A stretch of 64,000 nucleotides of DNA from Bacillota bacterium (GTDB lineage Bacteria > Bacillota > Clostridia > Christensenellales > SZUA-584), in NCBI GenBank assembly GCA_023436115.1, contig JAEZKQ010000017.1, positions 1-64,000 of the forward strand, written 5' to 3'. Under the pieces are notes generated by a model that was not told the DNA's origin, did no database searches, and was given only the letters and a program-made list of their open reading frames with translations. The stretch's first letter is position 1. The number at the start of each line of letters is the position of its first letter. This document shows positions 1 to 8,745 of the stretch, in pieces. A program made the position numbers and the translations under genes.

Positions 1-145
1 ACTTCAAGCACCAGCTTGAAGTCTATCGATACCGCTCAAACAAGATACCTATGCGCCCGCTCGGTTGGCGATCGCCAACCGAATATCTCGCATCATACAC
101 TGTCCAATATGTTTGACAAACCTACAAAATGTACAACTCATTTAT
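1..145. repeat. Non-coding edge with two inverted repeats
   Basis: This stretch lies downstream of recO and contains no convincing gene. It holds a perfect 22-bp palindrome at 61-82, built on the core GGCGATCGCC. A second inverted repeat at 1-22 has 8-bp arms (ACTTCAAG / CTTGAAGT) around a 6-nt loop. Neither is followed by a T-run on the minus strand, so neither is a standard intrinsic terminator for recO. The palindrome could be a protein-binding site or an RNA hairpin. The gene that should follow recO lies outside the window. Confidence 0.6.
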
Positions 146-898
146 TCACAATTGGCAGGTTTTTTTCATTTCGAATATGAACTTTGCTGTCTTAAGAGGC
201 CGCCCAAGCACATGCTCCAAATAGGCTACCAATGAGGCGGCCAGTTTCTTTTGCATATCCTCGTCCATATTTAATGCCCCCAAATCTTTGGGCGCCGTAC
301 GGGCCAAACAACGTAAAGATTTTAAGAAAGCTTCATCAATGGCAAGGCTGCCGGAGTTACCGCAGGCCGGGCAAAGCACGCCGCCGTGCTCCGCCGAGAA
401 GTTTTTAAGCCCCTGCTGCGTACCGCAAAGTGCACAAGCAGACAGGCTTGGGTAAACGCCTTCAATGTGCAACAGCCTCTGCAGAAAATAACAGACAACC
501 ACCAAAGGCGAAGCAATCGCCGTGTCCAGCGCATACAGCGCATTGATTGTCAGTGTGAAAAGCGAAGCCGATACGTCATCCTCCTGTGCCACCTTGTCCA
601 CAGCATCCGCAATAAAACAAGCTACTGCATATGCATCAAAGTCGTTTTGCAGGCCGAAAAAAGTGCGGCGGATCACACAGTCCTTTACCCCGTAACGCCC
701 ATCCTTTTCATAAAAAGAATACTCACCGCAGCAAAAAAGCGACGCCGCAGGAAACAGCTTGGAGGCGGGCTTTTTTGCACCGCGTACATTTGCGGACATA
801 CGGCCGTAATCCCTGGTCAGCAGCGTCACCATTTTATCGTTATCTTTATAATCAGCCGTTCGTATCACAACGGCCAGAGTGTCGCGCCCTGCGCCCAT
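146..898 (-). CDS. recO: DNA repair protein RecO
   Basis: RecO (250 aa) loads RecA onto SSB-coated single-stranded DNA during recombinational repair (RecFOR pathway) in the cytoplasm. The N-terminal OB-fold region (about residues 5-80) has the usual 'TADYKDNDKMVTLLT' pattern. A four-cysteine zinc site is visible at residues 155-158 (CALC) and 176-179 (CPAC), as in most Firmicute RecO proteins. Length is normal. The gene starts 2 nt after the era stop with only a weak ribosome-binding site, which suggests translational coupling. The era-recO pair is conserved in Bacillus and Clostridia. Confidence 0.95.
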   Translation of the reverse strand: MGAGRDTLAVVIRTADYKDNDKMVTLLTRDYGRMSANVRGAKKPASKLFPAASLFCCGEYSFYEKDGRYGVKDCVIRRTFFGLQNDFDAYAVACFIADAVDKVAQEDDVSASLFTLTINALYALDTAIASPLVVVCYFLQRLLHIEGVYPSLSACALCGTQQGLKNFSAEHGGVLCPACGNSGSLAIDEAFLKSLRCLARTAPKDLGALNMDEDMQKKLAASLVAYLEHVLGRPLKTAKFIFEMKKTCQL

Positions 899-900
899 TC

Positions 901-1788
901 TTATTCGTAGCCCAGTTCACGCATCACACGTGTGCTGTCACGCCAGTTCTCCTCTACCTTCACCCAAAGCTCCAGAAATACCTTCATGCCAAACAGCATC
1001 TCCAAGTCTTTGCGCGCCTCAGTACCGATGCGTTTTAACATCTTGCCGCCGTGTCCGATAATGATACCCTTATGCGTGGTCCGCTCACAGATAATCGTTG
1101 CAGAAATATCCACGATTTCTTTGTCTTCACGATACTTCACGCTGTCCACACTCACGCCGATACCGTGCGGCACCTCTTCCATGAGCATGCGAAGCGCCTT
1201 CTCGCGTATCATCTCCGCTGCAATCACGCGCTCTGGCTGATCGGTGTATTCATCATCAGGATAATACTTGGGGCCCGGGACAAGATATTGCTTCAGAGAG
1301 CTTAGCAGCTCGTCCACGCCTTCGCCCGTTTTGGCGGAAATCAGAAAAGCATCCTGCTCAAGTCCCGCGTCACGCAGCGCCTGAGCTGTCTCAATGCTTT
1401 TTTCCTTGCCTGCTGCATCCGTCTTATTGACAACCGTTACCACTGGCAAACCGCCCTTAACAAGCCGTTCGAGTATGTCCAGATCGTCCTGCTCGATACC
1501 GCGTTTGGCATCGCACATAAAAAGCACAGCCTCTACGTCACGCGTGGCGTCAAACGCTGTCTTGACCATATACTCCCCCAGCCTGTTGCGCGGTATATGT
1601 ACACCGGGTGTATCCAAAAAGACGATCTGATAGTCGCGTCCCGTTATGATACCAGCGATTTTGCTGCGTGTTGTCTGGGGCTTTTTACTGACAATAGCCA
1701 CCTTGGCACCCACAATACGGTTCATCAATGTAGACTTGCCCACATTGGGTTTCCCAACAATGGCGATAAACGCCGACTTATGTTCCAC
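901..1788 (-). CDS. era: GTPase Era
   Basis: Era (295 aa) is an essential GTPase that binds the 3' end of 16S rRNA and assists 30S subunit maturation. The P-loop GKPNVGKST is at residues 12-20, with DTPG near 59-62 and NKTD near 122-125. The C-terminal KH RNA-binding domain carries the 'IIGHGGKMLKRIG' loop. The start is GTG, 1 nt after the cdd stop, with GGAG-like sequence inside the end of cdd. Its neighbours cdd, ybeY and recO form the classical Firmicute cluster; YbeY and Era act together in 16S processing. Confidence 0.97.
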   Translation of the reverse strand: MEHKSAFIAIVGKPNVGKSTLMNRIVGAKVAIVSKKPQTTRSKIAGIITGRDYQIVFLDTPGVHIPRNRLGEYMVKTAFDATRDVEAVLFMCDAKRGIEQDDLDILERLVKGGLPVVTVVNKTDAAGKEKSIETAQALRDAGLEQDAFLISAKTGEGVDELLSSLKQYLVPGPKYYPDDEYTDQPERVIAAEMIREKALRMLMEEVPHGIGVSVDSVKYREDKEIVDISATIICERTTHKGIIIGHGGKMLKRIGTEARKDLEMLFGMKVFLELWVKVEENWRDSTRVMRELGYE

Positions 1789-1789
1789 T

Positions 1790-2182
1790 TTATTTTGTCT
1801 CCATCTCCGAAAAAGCGCATGGCAGCAGCTCTTCCAGCTTCATCTTCTTAAATTCCAATTTGTTATTGGATGATAACACATCCATATCGGGCGCAAATTC
1901 GCTGAGCGCCTGACGGCATGCACCGCAAGGGAATGTGAGCTCCCTTGAATCAGATGTGACGGCTATGGCCGCAAACTCCCTCGTACCGCCTGTTACCGCT
2001 TTAAAAAGCGCCACACGCTCCGCACAACAGGTCACGCCATACGACGCGTTCTCCACATTAGCGCCCGTAAAAACCTGCCCGTCCTTGCTCAGCAGCGCCG
2101 CACCCACGCGAAAGCGTGAGTAGGGCGCGTAAGCGCCTTCCTTAGCCGCTTTGGCCTGCTCCAGCAGCTCTTTATCCGTCAT
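1790..2182 (-). CDS. cdd: Cytidine deaminase
   Basis: This homotetrameric-type cytidine deaminase (130 aa) converts cytidine or deoxycytidine to uridine or deoxyuridine in pyrimidine salvage. Zinc ligands are Cys53 (in the CAE motif, with Glu55 as proton shuttle) and Cys86/Cys89 (PCGAC). The ATG overlaps the ybeY stop (ATGA), so the two genes are translationally coupled. In Bacillus the order is ybeY-dgkA-cdd-era; here no diacylglycerol/undecaprenol kinase gene lies between ybeY and cdd. Confidence 0.96.
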   Translation of the reverse strand: MTDKELLEQAKAAKEGAYAPYSRFRVGAALLSKDGQVFTGANVENASYGVTCCAERVALFKAVTGGTREFAAIAVTSDSRELTFPCGACRQALSEFAPDMDVLSSNNKLEFKKMKLEELLPCAFSEMETK

Positions 2183-2604
2183 GGCCTTCCAAACCCCGCT
2201 TTGTCGAGTATCTCCCGTTGACGGTTTCGCATGATCGTCTCTCCCGCCTCATCAACATGGTCATATCCGAAAAGATGAAGCATCGCGTGCACAGTCAGAA
2301 ACGCAATCTCACGCTCTATGGAGTGGCCGTATTCGTCTGCCTGCCGCAGTGCGCAGGGCACGGATATTGCGATATCGCCAAGAAAACCCGGTTCATCCGC
2401 CGGAAACGAAAGCACATCCGTGGGCTTATTCATTTCACGAAACTGATTGTTGAGGCCGCGTATAATTTCATCATCCGCAAAAAGCAGCGATACGATGCCA
2501 GACTGCCCTTCGCTCTTGGCTGCCGTTCGGGCAGCCTTAAGTGCCGCGCGTTTAAACGCGCTGTTTTCTTCGATTGCCTGCCATGTGATGTCCAATTTTA
2601 GCAT
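2179..2604 (-). CDS. ybeY: Endoribonuclease YbeY (16S rRNA maturation)
   Basis: YbeY (141 aa) is a zinc-dependent endoribonuclease needed for 16S rRNA 3'-end processing and 70S quality control. The signature H-x3-H-x5-H is present as HAMLHLFGYDH, with His106, His110 and His116. The conserved 'NKPTDVLSFP' segment lies at about residues 59-68. It is slightly shorter than many homologues but complete. It begins 6 nt after pgpH and overlaps cdd by 4 nt. Confidence 0.95.
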   Translation of the reverse strand: MLKLDITWQAIEENSAFKRAALKAARTAAKSEGQSGIVSLLFADDEIIRGLNNQFREMNKPTDVLSFPADEPGFLGDIAISVPCALRQADEYGHSIEREIAFLTVHAMLHLFGYDHVDEAGETIMRNRQREILDKAGFGRP

Positions 2605-2610
2605 ACTGAT

Positions 2611-4773
2611 TTACTCCTGTCCCGGATATTTCACACGTTCATGGAACGCCCCGTCGAAGACGTGTAAAAATGCTTTGGCGAGCATATTGAGGTCTCTCCT
2701 GTTAAGCGGGCTTTCATCCAACTGTCCGTCATTGTATTTGGAACGGATCAGCTTGTCAATCATATCTTTGACCTGTTCTCTGCTGGGATCGTCCATGCTT
2801 CTTACCGCCGCTTCCACGCAGTCGGCCAGCATCACGATGGCTGATTCCTTGGTAGATGGTTTGCTGCCCTGATACTTAAACGCCGCTTCGGCAGGCTCCA
2901 GTCCCGCCTCATTGGCTTTATGATAAAAGTACGGCACGATACCGTCGCCGTGATGCTGCGCTATGATCTTCTGCACATCCCGCGGCAGCTTATAGCGATG
3001 AGCCAGTTCCAGCCCGTGCGCGACATGGCCGATGATAACCTTTGCACTTTCACGCGGGTCCATCACGTCATGCGGGTTCTCACCTTTTTGATTCTCCTTA
3101 TAATAACGCGGGGCTTTCAGCTTGCCCACATCATGAAAATACGCACCGACGCGGCAAAGCAGCGCATTCGCGCCCACGGCATCCGCCCCCGACTCAGCCA
3201 GATTCGCCGTGAGTATGCTGTGATGATACGTGCCGGGCGCTTCAATGGTCAGCCTTTTTAGCAGCGGATGATTCGGATTGGAAAGCTCTAAGAGCTTAGC
3301 CGGTGTGGATACACGGAAAACAGCTTCCCAAATCGGCAAGGTCCCAATCGCCAGCACGCCCGCGAGCAAGCCGCTGCCCAACGCGTAGGCACAGTCTATA
3401 AACAGCTTGTCCCACACAATCGTCATATTGCCCACAAGGCTCAGCAGCAGCACCGTTATCATGCTGGAACCTCCGCCCATGAGTCCCGCAAATATCAGCG
3501 ACGACCTGTGGCCGGGCTTATGAAGCATAAAAATGCTCATCGAGCCGCCGATGATCGACGTGACCATACTGCTCAGCATTTGTGTGCTCAGCAGACCGGT
3601 CTGCCATGAAGCTATGATACCCAAAACAAACGCAAGAAACACATTGAGCGCCAGTGCGCTGCGCTGAGAAACGAGCACGCAGGCCAACATTGTACCGAAA
3701 AACACTGAAACGATACGCGGATCAAGCCGCGAAAGCGGCAGAGCCAGCGCTGTAACCACGACAACGATAATGGCCATAACAACTAGCTTTCTCGTGTCGG
3801 CAAGCAGTTCATTTTCAAATTGATAGAGATATGCCGCATAAACTATTGACAGCAGCGTTAAAAACAGAAACACACCCACATAAAGCATGTAGTTGATTTC
3901 TTCGCCGCCGACGAGTCCCAATTCAACAAGCACAGCCAGCTGCGATTCCGTGACCACTTGGCCTCCCACTACGATGGTCTGGTTCTGTTTATATATAATC
4001 GGAGCCACGCTGGCAGCTGCTGCATCCCTAGCCTGTTGTGTGGCGGCTTCGTCCAATATCATATTGGCCGCAAAGCTGCTTTTTATCGGGAAATACGCGA
4101 TATAACCACCCGCCTCAGGGTATATGGCCTCAATAGCGCTGCGCAGGCTACTCTTTTCGGCCTGAAGATTCTCTACCCGAACACCGCCCTCCAAGGATAC
4201 CCTCGCCATATTGCCCACATCGGACGCCATCTTCTGCACTTGCTCCGGTGTCATCGCAGCGAGCGCGATAACCGCATTATCCGGCATATTGGTATCCCCG
4301 AGAACCGTACGTACGTCATCCTTTAGCTGCTTCGTCAGAAACGTGCTCCAGTCCACTTTCTCGGGGTCATATATACCCAAGTAATATTCGCGCGTGATGC
4401 CATAGTTGGATTCTTTGACCTGCCAGCGTATGTATTCGTCACGCAGCGTCTCAGCAGCTGTTTTCACAGCCGCAAAGTATTCGGCTATCTTTTGCTGGAC
4501 CTCTTGCGTGACTGCATTATTCATTGTATACATGGGCGACACTTCAGAGCGCGCCTGTTCCTGCGCGGCCAGCGTGGAAATCTGATCGGTCACATCCCGT
4601 GTTGCGGTCAATGTGGCAGGTGCCACTTCGCCCACTTGTATATCGTATTGAATCGGCGTAATGGAGAACGCAACCAGCACAAACACAACGAGCAGCGTCA
4701 CGATTCCGATAAGCACGGAAACCATGAGCTGCCTTTTTGGCACCAGCCGTTTCTTGAGCGGATTCGCTCCCAT
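2611..4773 (-). CDS. pgpH: PgpH-family 7TM-HD phosphodiesterase (c-di-AMP)
   Basis: A 720-aa membrane protein of the YqfF/PgpH family. In characterised members the cytoplasmic HD domain hydrolyses cyclic di-AMP to pApA. There is an N-terminal membrane anchor (about residues 18-40), a long extracellular 7TMR-HDED region, then about seven membrane segments (roughly 295-485). The C-terminal HD domain contains 'GTYHHSILTANLAE' and 'HDVGKLKAPRYY'. The ATG at 4773 follows AAGGAGG, which overlaps the phoH stop; an in-frame TTG one codon upstream is less likely. The phoH-pgpH-ybeY order matches Bacillus yqfF. c-di-AMP as substrate is inferred from the family. Confidence 0.93.
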   Translation of the reverse strand: MGANPLKKRLVPKRQLMVSVLIGIVTLLVVFVLVAFSITPIQYDIQVGEVAPATLTATRDVTDQISTLAAQEQARSEVSPMYTMNNAVTQEVQQKIAEYFAAVKTAAETLRDEYIRWQVKESNYGITREYYLGIYDPEKVDWSTFLTKQLKDDVRTVLGDTNMPDNAVIALAAMTPEQVQKMASDVGNMARVSLEGGVRVENLQAEKSSLRSAIEAIYPEAGGYIAYFPIKSSFAANMILDEAATQQARDAAAASVAPIIYKQNQTIVVGGQVVTESQLAVLVELGLVGGEEINYMLYVGVFLFLTLLSIVYAAYLYQFENELLADTRKLVVMAIIVVVVTALALPLSRLDPRIVSVFFGTMLACVLVSQRSALALNVFLAFVLGIIASWQTGLLSTQMLSSMVTSIIGGSMSIFMLHKPGHRSSLIFAGLMGGGSSMITVLLLSLVGNMTIVWDKLFIDCAYALGSGLLAGVLAIGTLPIWEAVFRVSTPAKLLELSNPNHPLLKRLTIEAPGTYHHSILTANLAESGADAVGANALLCRVGAYFHDVGKLKAPRYYKENQKGENPHDVMDPRESAKVIIGHVAHGLELAHRYKLPRDVQKIIAQHHGDGIVPYFYHKANEAGLEPAEAAFKYQGSKPSTKESAIVMLADCVEAAVRSMDDPSREQVKDMIDKLIRSKYNDGQLDESPLNRRDLNMLAKAFLHVFDGAFHERVKYPGQE

Positions 4774-4777
4774 CAAA

Positions 4778-5752
4778 CTACCTCCTTAAGCTCTTCTCAT
4801 ACCTCTCATATGCCCTGATAATGTTTTGCACAAGCTCATGGCGCACCACGTCCTTATGTGTCAGATACTGAATGCTGATGCTCTCAACGCCCTCGAGTAT
4901 GCTGATACACTGCTTTAGACCGCTTTTTTTCTCTTTTGGCAGGTCGATCTGGGTGATATCCCCGGTCACCACGACACGTGAGTTTTCACCAAAGCGCGTT
5001 AAAAACATCTTCATCTGCTCTTCGGTGCAGTTTTGAGCCTCGTCAAGTACAATGAACGCGTCAGCGAGCGTACGCCCGCGCATATATGCCAACGGCGCCA
5101 CCTCGATTGCGCCCCGTTCGGACAGCCGTGCGAACATCTCACCGCCAAGCAGCTCGTAAAGCGCGTCATAAAGCGGACGCAAATACGGGTCTACCTTAGT
5201 CTGAAGGTCTCCCGGCAAAAAGCCCAAGTTTTCACCGGCTTCCACTGCGGGCCGCGTCAGTATAATGCGTTCTACTTCTTTATTCTTAAGCGCCACCACA
5301 GCCATTGCCATGGCGAGATACGTTTTGCCTGTTCCCGCGGGGCCGATAGCGAAAACCACCGTATTCTCCCGCATCGCCTTCACATAGCGTTTCTGACCGA
5401 TCGTACGGCTTTTTACCTGCCGCCCCTTGCTTGTGATGGCGATCACATCCGTCATGATCTCTTCAATCGCGTCGGCGTTGCCCTCTCTGGCCAGCTCCAC
5501 TGCATAACGTATTCGCGATAAGTCAACCTTCTCCTGCTTTTTAATCATGCACAGCAGCTTGTCCACCACAACTTTGGCAAGCTGGGCATCCTCCCGCCGT
5601 CCGTATATCGCCACATGGGTATTCCTTGCGATAATACTTGCACCCGTTTCCTTTTCAATAGCCTTTAGGTTCTCATCAAATGCGCCGAAAAGCGCAATCA
5701 GCTGCTCAATATTGTCTACCTCGATGCCGAGTTCAATGTTGTTTGTGTCCAA
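4778..5752 (-). CDS. phoH: PhoH-like ATPase
   Basis: A PhoH/PhoL-type P-loop ATPase (324 aa) with an N-terminal KH-like region; the exact cellular role is unsettled, but it is usually encoded next to ybeY. Walker A is GPAGTGKT at residues 137-144 and Walker B is 'FIVLDEAQN'. I place the start at a TTG (5752-5750) because GGAGG lies 6 nt upstream and the codon follows the yqfD stop after 1 nt. The upstream in-frame ATG codons would overlap yqfD by about 50 nt and have no such site. Confidence 0.93.
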   Translation of the reverse strand: MDTNNIELGIEVDNIEQLIALFGAFDENLKAIEKETGASIIARNTHVAIYGRREDAQLAKVVVDKLLCMIKKQEKVDLSRIRYAVELAREGNADAIEEIMTDVIAITSKGRQVKSRTIGQKRYVKAMRENTVVFAIGPAGTGKTYLAMAMAVVALKNKEVERIILTRPAVEAGENLGFLPGDLQTKVDPYLRPLYDALYELLGGEMFARLSERGAIEVAPLAYMRGRTLADAFIVLDEAQNCTEEQMKMFLTRFGENSRVVVTGDITQIDLPKEKKSGLKQCISILEGVESISIQYLTHKDVVRHELVQNIIRAYERYEKSLRR

Positions 5753-5753
5753 A

Positions 5754-6917
5754 TTAATCCTCCAAATAGACGACTTTTCCGATATTTTCATGTGTCTGAA
5801 CATAGACCGTCGCCGTCATAACGTCGTCTTTTTCTTCAAACACCACTTTATGCCCCACAATATCAGCACCCCCCGGCGCCAGCCCCTGCGCATTATAAAA
5901 TGCGCGTTCCTCAAGATACACCTTGAGACTGTCCATTGGCTTGCTTTTGCGCTCCAGCCTGACTTCACTGTGCTCCAATGTCGTCATTTTCACGGGCAGA
6001 AACAGTCCCACAATATTATATGTGTCCACCACGCGCGTGTCATACTCGCCAAAAGCACATGGATCGTCCACCGGCGCACTGTCAGCGCCAATCGATATTA
6101 CCCGCTGTGTCTGCGTGCGTCCCGTGGGTATACGTGTTTCAGAATAGACAGGCGCGCTTGCTTGAGCCATATACCAGACGCTTCCGACCACGTCACCTCG
6201 TGCCGCAAACAGCATGGGCGGCAGCCCCTCATCCCATATCAGACCGGATATCAGCACGTCATCCGCCCTGACGGTATCACCCGGTGATACGGCGGCACGC
6301 CCTTTAAGCGCCGTGATGCTTTCCACAAGTGCATCCTTTGTTGCGACGATGTTGCACGGACGGGACTCATCCACCATTTCTGGCGGCAGCTCCGCCAATA
6401 CGACCTCCACCTCGGCCACCACACCCTTAATATATAGATCGACCCACGCAAATTCTTCGTGCGTCACCATGAGCCGTGTCTCGATCTCTTTAAGGTCTAT
6501 ACTATTCTTATATGCGCCGACAAAAAGCCCCTGTTTGCCAATCTCCTCTTTCAGAGCAGCCGCTTCACGGTATTCAAGCCCCGAGACGCTTATATCCCAA
6601 ACAAATAACGATGCCGCCAATAGCGCCAATCCCACGCAGGCCAATCCGACCAGCAGCGCCTTTCGATGCATCAGCCACCTTAGCATAAAAGGCACACCGG
6701 CCGCCTTTTCCACTGAAACACCGTATTTTTCAGGCGCAATTCGCTGTAGCTTGCGGTAACCCCGCGAACTGACAAGCGCGCGCAGCACGGTATACGACAC
6801 GCGCTGCACCTCAAAAACCGTGATGCCGGATTCCAACGCCATGTTTAGAAATTTCTCCAAAGAGAGGCCTTCCACGCGTATCATAACATAACCGGCAATA
6901 AATTTCCATATTCTCAA
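5754..6917 (-). CDS. yqfD: Sporulation protein YqfD
   Basis: YqfD (387 aa) is a membrane protein conserved in endospore formers and paired with YqfC; family annotation links it to stage IV, mother-cell sporulation. One strong membrane span is visible near residues 88-108 (ALLVGLACVGLALLAASLFV), followed by a long extracytoplasmic domain. The initiation codon appears to be TTG, with AGAGGTGG about 10 nt upstream. A nearby ATG leads to a stop after three codons. The yqfC-yqfD-phoH order is as in Bacillus. Presence of the pair suggests a sporulating ancestor but does not prove the organism sporulates. Confidence 0.92.
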   Translation of the reverse strand: MRIWKFIAGYVMIRVEGLSLEKFLNMALESGITVFEVQRVSYTVLRALVSSRGYRKLQRIAPEKYGVSVEKAAGVPFMLRWLMHRKALLVGLACVGLALLAASLFVWDISVSGLEYREAAALKEEIGKQGLFVGAYKNSIDLKEIETRLMVTHEEFAWVDLYIKGVVAEVEVVLAELPPEMVDESRPCNIVATKDALVESITALKGRAAVSPGDTVRADDVLISGLIWDEGLPPMLFAARGDVVGSVWYMAQASAPVYSETRIPTGRTQTQRVISIGADSAPVDDPCAFGEYDTRVVDTYNIVGLFLPVKMTTLEHSEVRLERKSKPMDSLKVYLEERAFYNAQGLAPGGADIVGHKVVFEEKDDVMTATVYVQTHENIGKVVYLED

Positions 6918-6935
6918 GGCGTCATGTCCACCTCT

Positions 6936-7217
6936 TTATCTTAAATTTTCATATTGCACCGATCGTATATCACCTGTCACGACCACATTCTCACGACCAA
7001 AGCGTTCTAAGAGAAGATTGTTGCCGCTGATGACGATCGCAAAAGCGCCGCCCGCGCTGATACCTACACGTTTTTGCGTGTATTCAACGATGCCTTTGTG
7101 ATTTTCTATGTACGCATGTGTGTTGTCGATGACAGTCAAGCGTAAACAGCCCACCGCTTCGGGGGCAAGCTCAAATTTTTGAACAATGTTTTTTTTCATG
7201 TCGCGAAACTTACTCAA
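6936..7217 (-). CDS. yqfC: YqfC/YabP-family sporulation protein
   Basis: A small YabP/YqfC-family protein of 93 aa, the same length as Bacillus YqfC. I chose the TTG at 7217-7215 because GGCGGAG lies 7 nt upstream; an in-frame ATG at 7292 would give a 118-aa form without a good ribosome-binding site. The core 'RLTVIDNTHAYIENHKGI' and 'FGRENVVVTGDI' segments are typical of the family. It is followed 18 nt later by yqfD, its usual partner in sporulation gene sets. Confidence 0.88.
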   Translation of the reverse strand: MSKFRDMKKNIVQKFELAPEAVGCLRLTVIDNTHAYIENHKGIVEYTQKRVGISAGGAFAIVISGNNLLLERFGRENVVVTGDIRSVQYENLR

Positions 7218-7299
7218 TATTTTTCTCCGCCGACCACATAAGGGTTTCCACAGATCTGTTTTTATGTCAATCCTGTATTCATTCATATGCAAGACGGAT

Positions 7300-7328
7300 A
7301 AAAAAAAGAAGACGCCTTGCCGCGCCTT
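7300..7328 (-). terminator. Possible weak terminator after nfeD
   Basis: On the minus strand AAGGCG pairs with CGTCTT (one G-U) across an 8-nt loop and is followed by CTTTTTTTT. The stem is short, so termination may be partial before yqfC. Confidence 0.4.
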
Positions 7329-7361
7329 ACTTTATACCTGTCATCATATCTCATTCTTTTT

Positions 7362-8645
7362 TTAGCGTTCATCCACCACGATTCGCCCTGGTGTATGCTC
7401 AACCACCACAACCGCTGTTCCCTTTTCTAAATATGTGCCCTGCGAGACCACTTCCATGCGCACACCGCCGATTCGCGCAAAGCCTGCGGGCCGCAATACC
7501 GTTTCCGTAACGCCTTCCTCGCCCAAAAGGCTTTCGCTTTGATTATGGCTGGCATAACCTTCTTCCACGGACATGCCGCCGAACAGCACAAGCTTACGCA
7601 CCAGCCCGAGCCGCTTAAGCAGCAAATAAAGCAGCGGCAGCATTACGGCGCTACCCGCCGATCCCACAGCCAGTATCGTCAGAAATGCCGCGATGTCGCG
7701 CGAAGCAAACAGCAGCCCTGCCGCCACACCGATAATACCCAATATGCCAAAAACGCCAAAGCCGGGAACGACGATCTCGATACCGATAAACACGATTCCC
7801 AGTATAAAAAGCGCCGCGCTCCACCACTCCGCGTAGCCCGCCAAAAAGCTGCCGCCGAAATAAAGCGCGAAACAGGCGATTGACAGCGCGCCGAATATAC
7901 CAAAGCCGGGCGTAAATATCTCTATGCCCATGAGGACGATCGCAGCCAGAAACAGCAGACTCGCCACCGTCGTAGATGTTAAGAACTGCGCCGCCTTTGC
8001 CGTAAAGCTCATCGGCTGTTGTACGACGGTATAGCTGCCGTAGCCCAGCTTTTCCAGCGCATCATTCAAATTCGCCGCCGTTGCATCGGATATGCCAAGG
8101 CTCATGGCATCACTCGCCCCCAGCGTCAGTAGTGAATCGGCAGATGTTATGCCCTCAATTTCAAGGCGTTTATCGGCCATCGCCGCCACAATATCGGTAT
8201 TGCGCCCGCGCGCTTCGGCAGCGCCACGCAATATGCCCACCCATGTGGAAAGCGTTTTCTCGTCGTTGGGTATCGTCTCTGCCGCGCCGATCACCGCCGC
8301 TTCCGACATCGCAATATGCTCACACGAAATAGCGATCAGTACGCCCGCGGAGAGCGCGTTGACCCGAATATAGCAATCCACGGGCACCTTAGCCGCCAGC
8401 AGCGTTTTCTTGATGTTGTCTGCTTCGATAATCTGGCCGCCGTAGGTATCCATATTCAGCACCACAGGATTTGCGTCTGCTTCCGCCTGCTCTATCACAT
8501 CCGCGATATACGCGCTCATCGCCGCGTTCACTTCACCGCTGACCTCTGCCACAACCACCGTATTATTCTGCGCGTTGGCTCTGCCGCCGCTTAGTATCGC
8601 GAGTCCTAACAATAAAGCCGCCGACCAAGACTTCCATCTTTTCAT
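7362..8645 (-). CDS. nfeD: NfeD family membrane-bound serine protease
   Basis: A long-form NfeD (NfeD1b-like, 427 aa; related to Bacillus YqeZ). A signal/anchor segment at about residues 4-24 is followed by a ClpP-like protease domain containing 'VNALSAGVLIAISCEHIAM', whose serine is the likely nucleophile. About four membrane spans follow (near 205-345), then a C-terminal OB-fold NfeD domain ending 'VVVVEHTPGRIVVDER'. The ATG at 8645 has GGAAAGGGG 5 nt upstream; longer in-frame starts would run back into rpsU. Members usually pair with a flotillin (FloA/YqfA) to shape membrane microdomains, but no flotillin gene follows here. Confidence 0.92.
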   Translation of the reverse strand: MKRWKSWSAALLLGLAILSGGRANAQNNTVVVAEVSGEVNAAMSAYIADVIEQAEADANPVVLNMDTYGGQIIEADNIKKTLLAAKVPVDCYIRVNALSAGVLIAISCEHIAMSEAAVIGAAETIPNDEKTLSTWVGILRGAAEARGRNTDIVAAMADKRLEIEGITSADSLLTLGASDAMSLGISDATAANLNDALEKLGYGSYTVVQQPMSFTAKAAQFLTSTTVASLLFLAAIVLMGIEIFTPGFGIFGALSIACFALYFGGSFLAGYAEWWSAALFILGIVFIGIEIVVPGFGVFGILGIIGVAAGLLFASRDIAAFLTILAVGSAGSAVMLPLLYLLLKRLGLVRKLVLFGGMSVEEGYASHNQSESLLGEEGVTETVLRPAGFARIGGVRMEVVSQGTYLEKGTAVVVVEHTPGRIVVDER

Positions 8646-8687
8646 CGCTGCCCCTTTCCGCTTAGCGTCCACTTCGTACACCCAGTA

Positions 8688-8723
8688 TAATAATAAAACC
8701 CGAGATACTTCGACCCCGGGCTT
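8688..8723 (-). terminator. Terminator between rpsU and nfeD
   Basis: On the minus strand AAGCCCG pairs with CGGGTTT (one G-U) across a 13-nt loop and is followed by TATTATTAT. It sits between the rpsU stop and the nfeD start. Confidence 0.6.
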
Positions 8724-8745
8724 TTGTTGTACAATATGTATGCTC

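Noticed and set aside
1..145. T-box leader of a glycyl-tRNA synthetase gene
   Set aside because: glyQ often follows recO and two hairpins are visible, but I see no T-box sequence (AGGGTGGNACCGCG) or AG-bulge motif in the available bases.
386..910. Long plus-strand open frame opposite recO
   Set aside because: It is the shadow of recO on the opposite strand; the translation has no recognisable domain and there is no ribosome-binding site.
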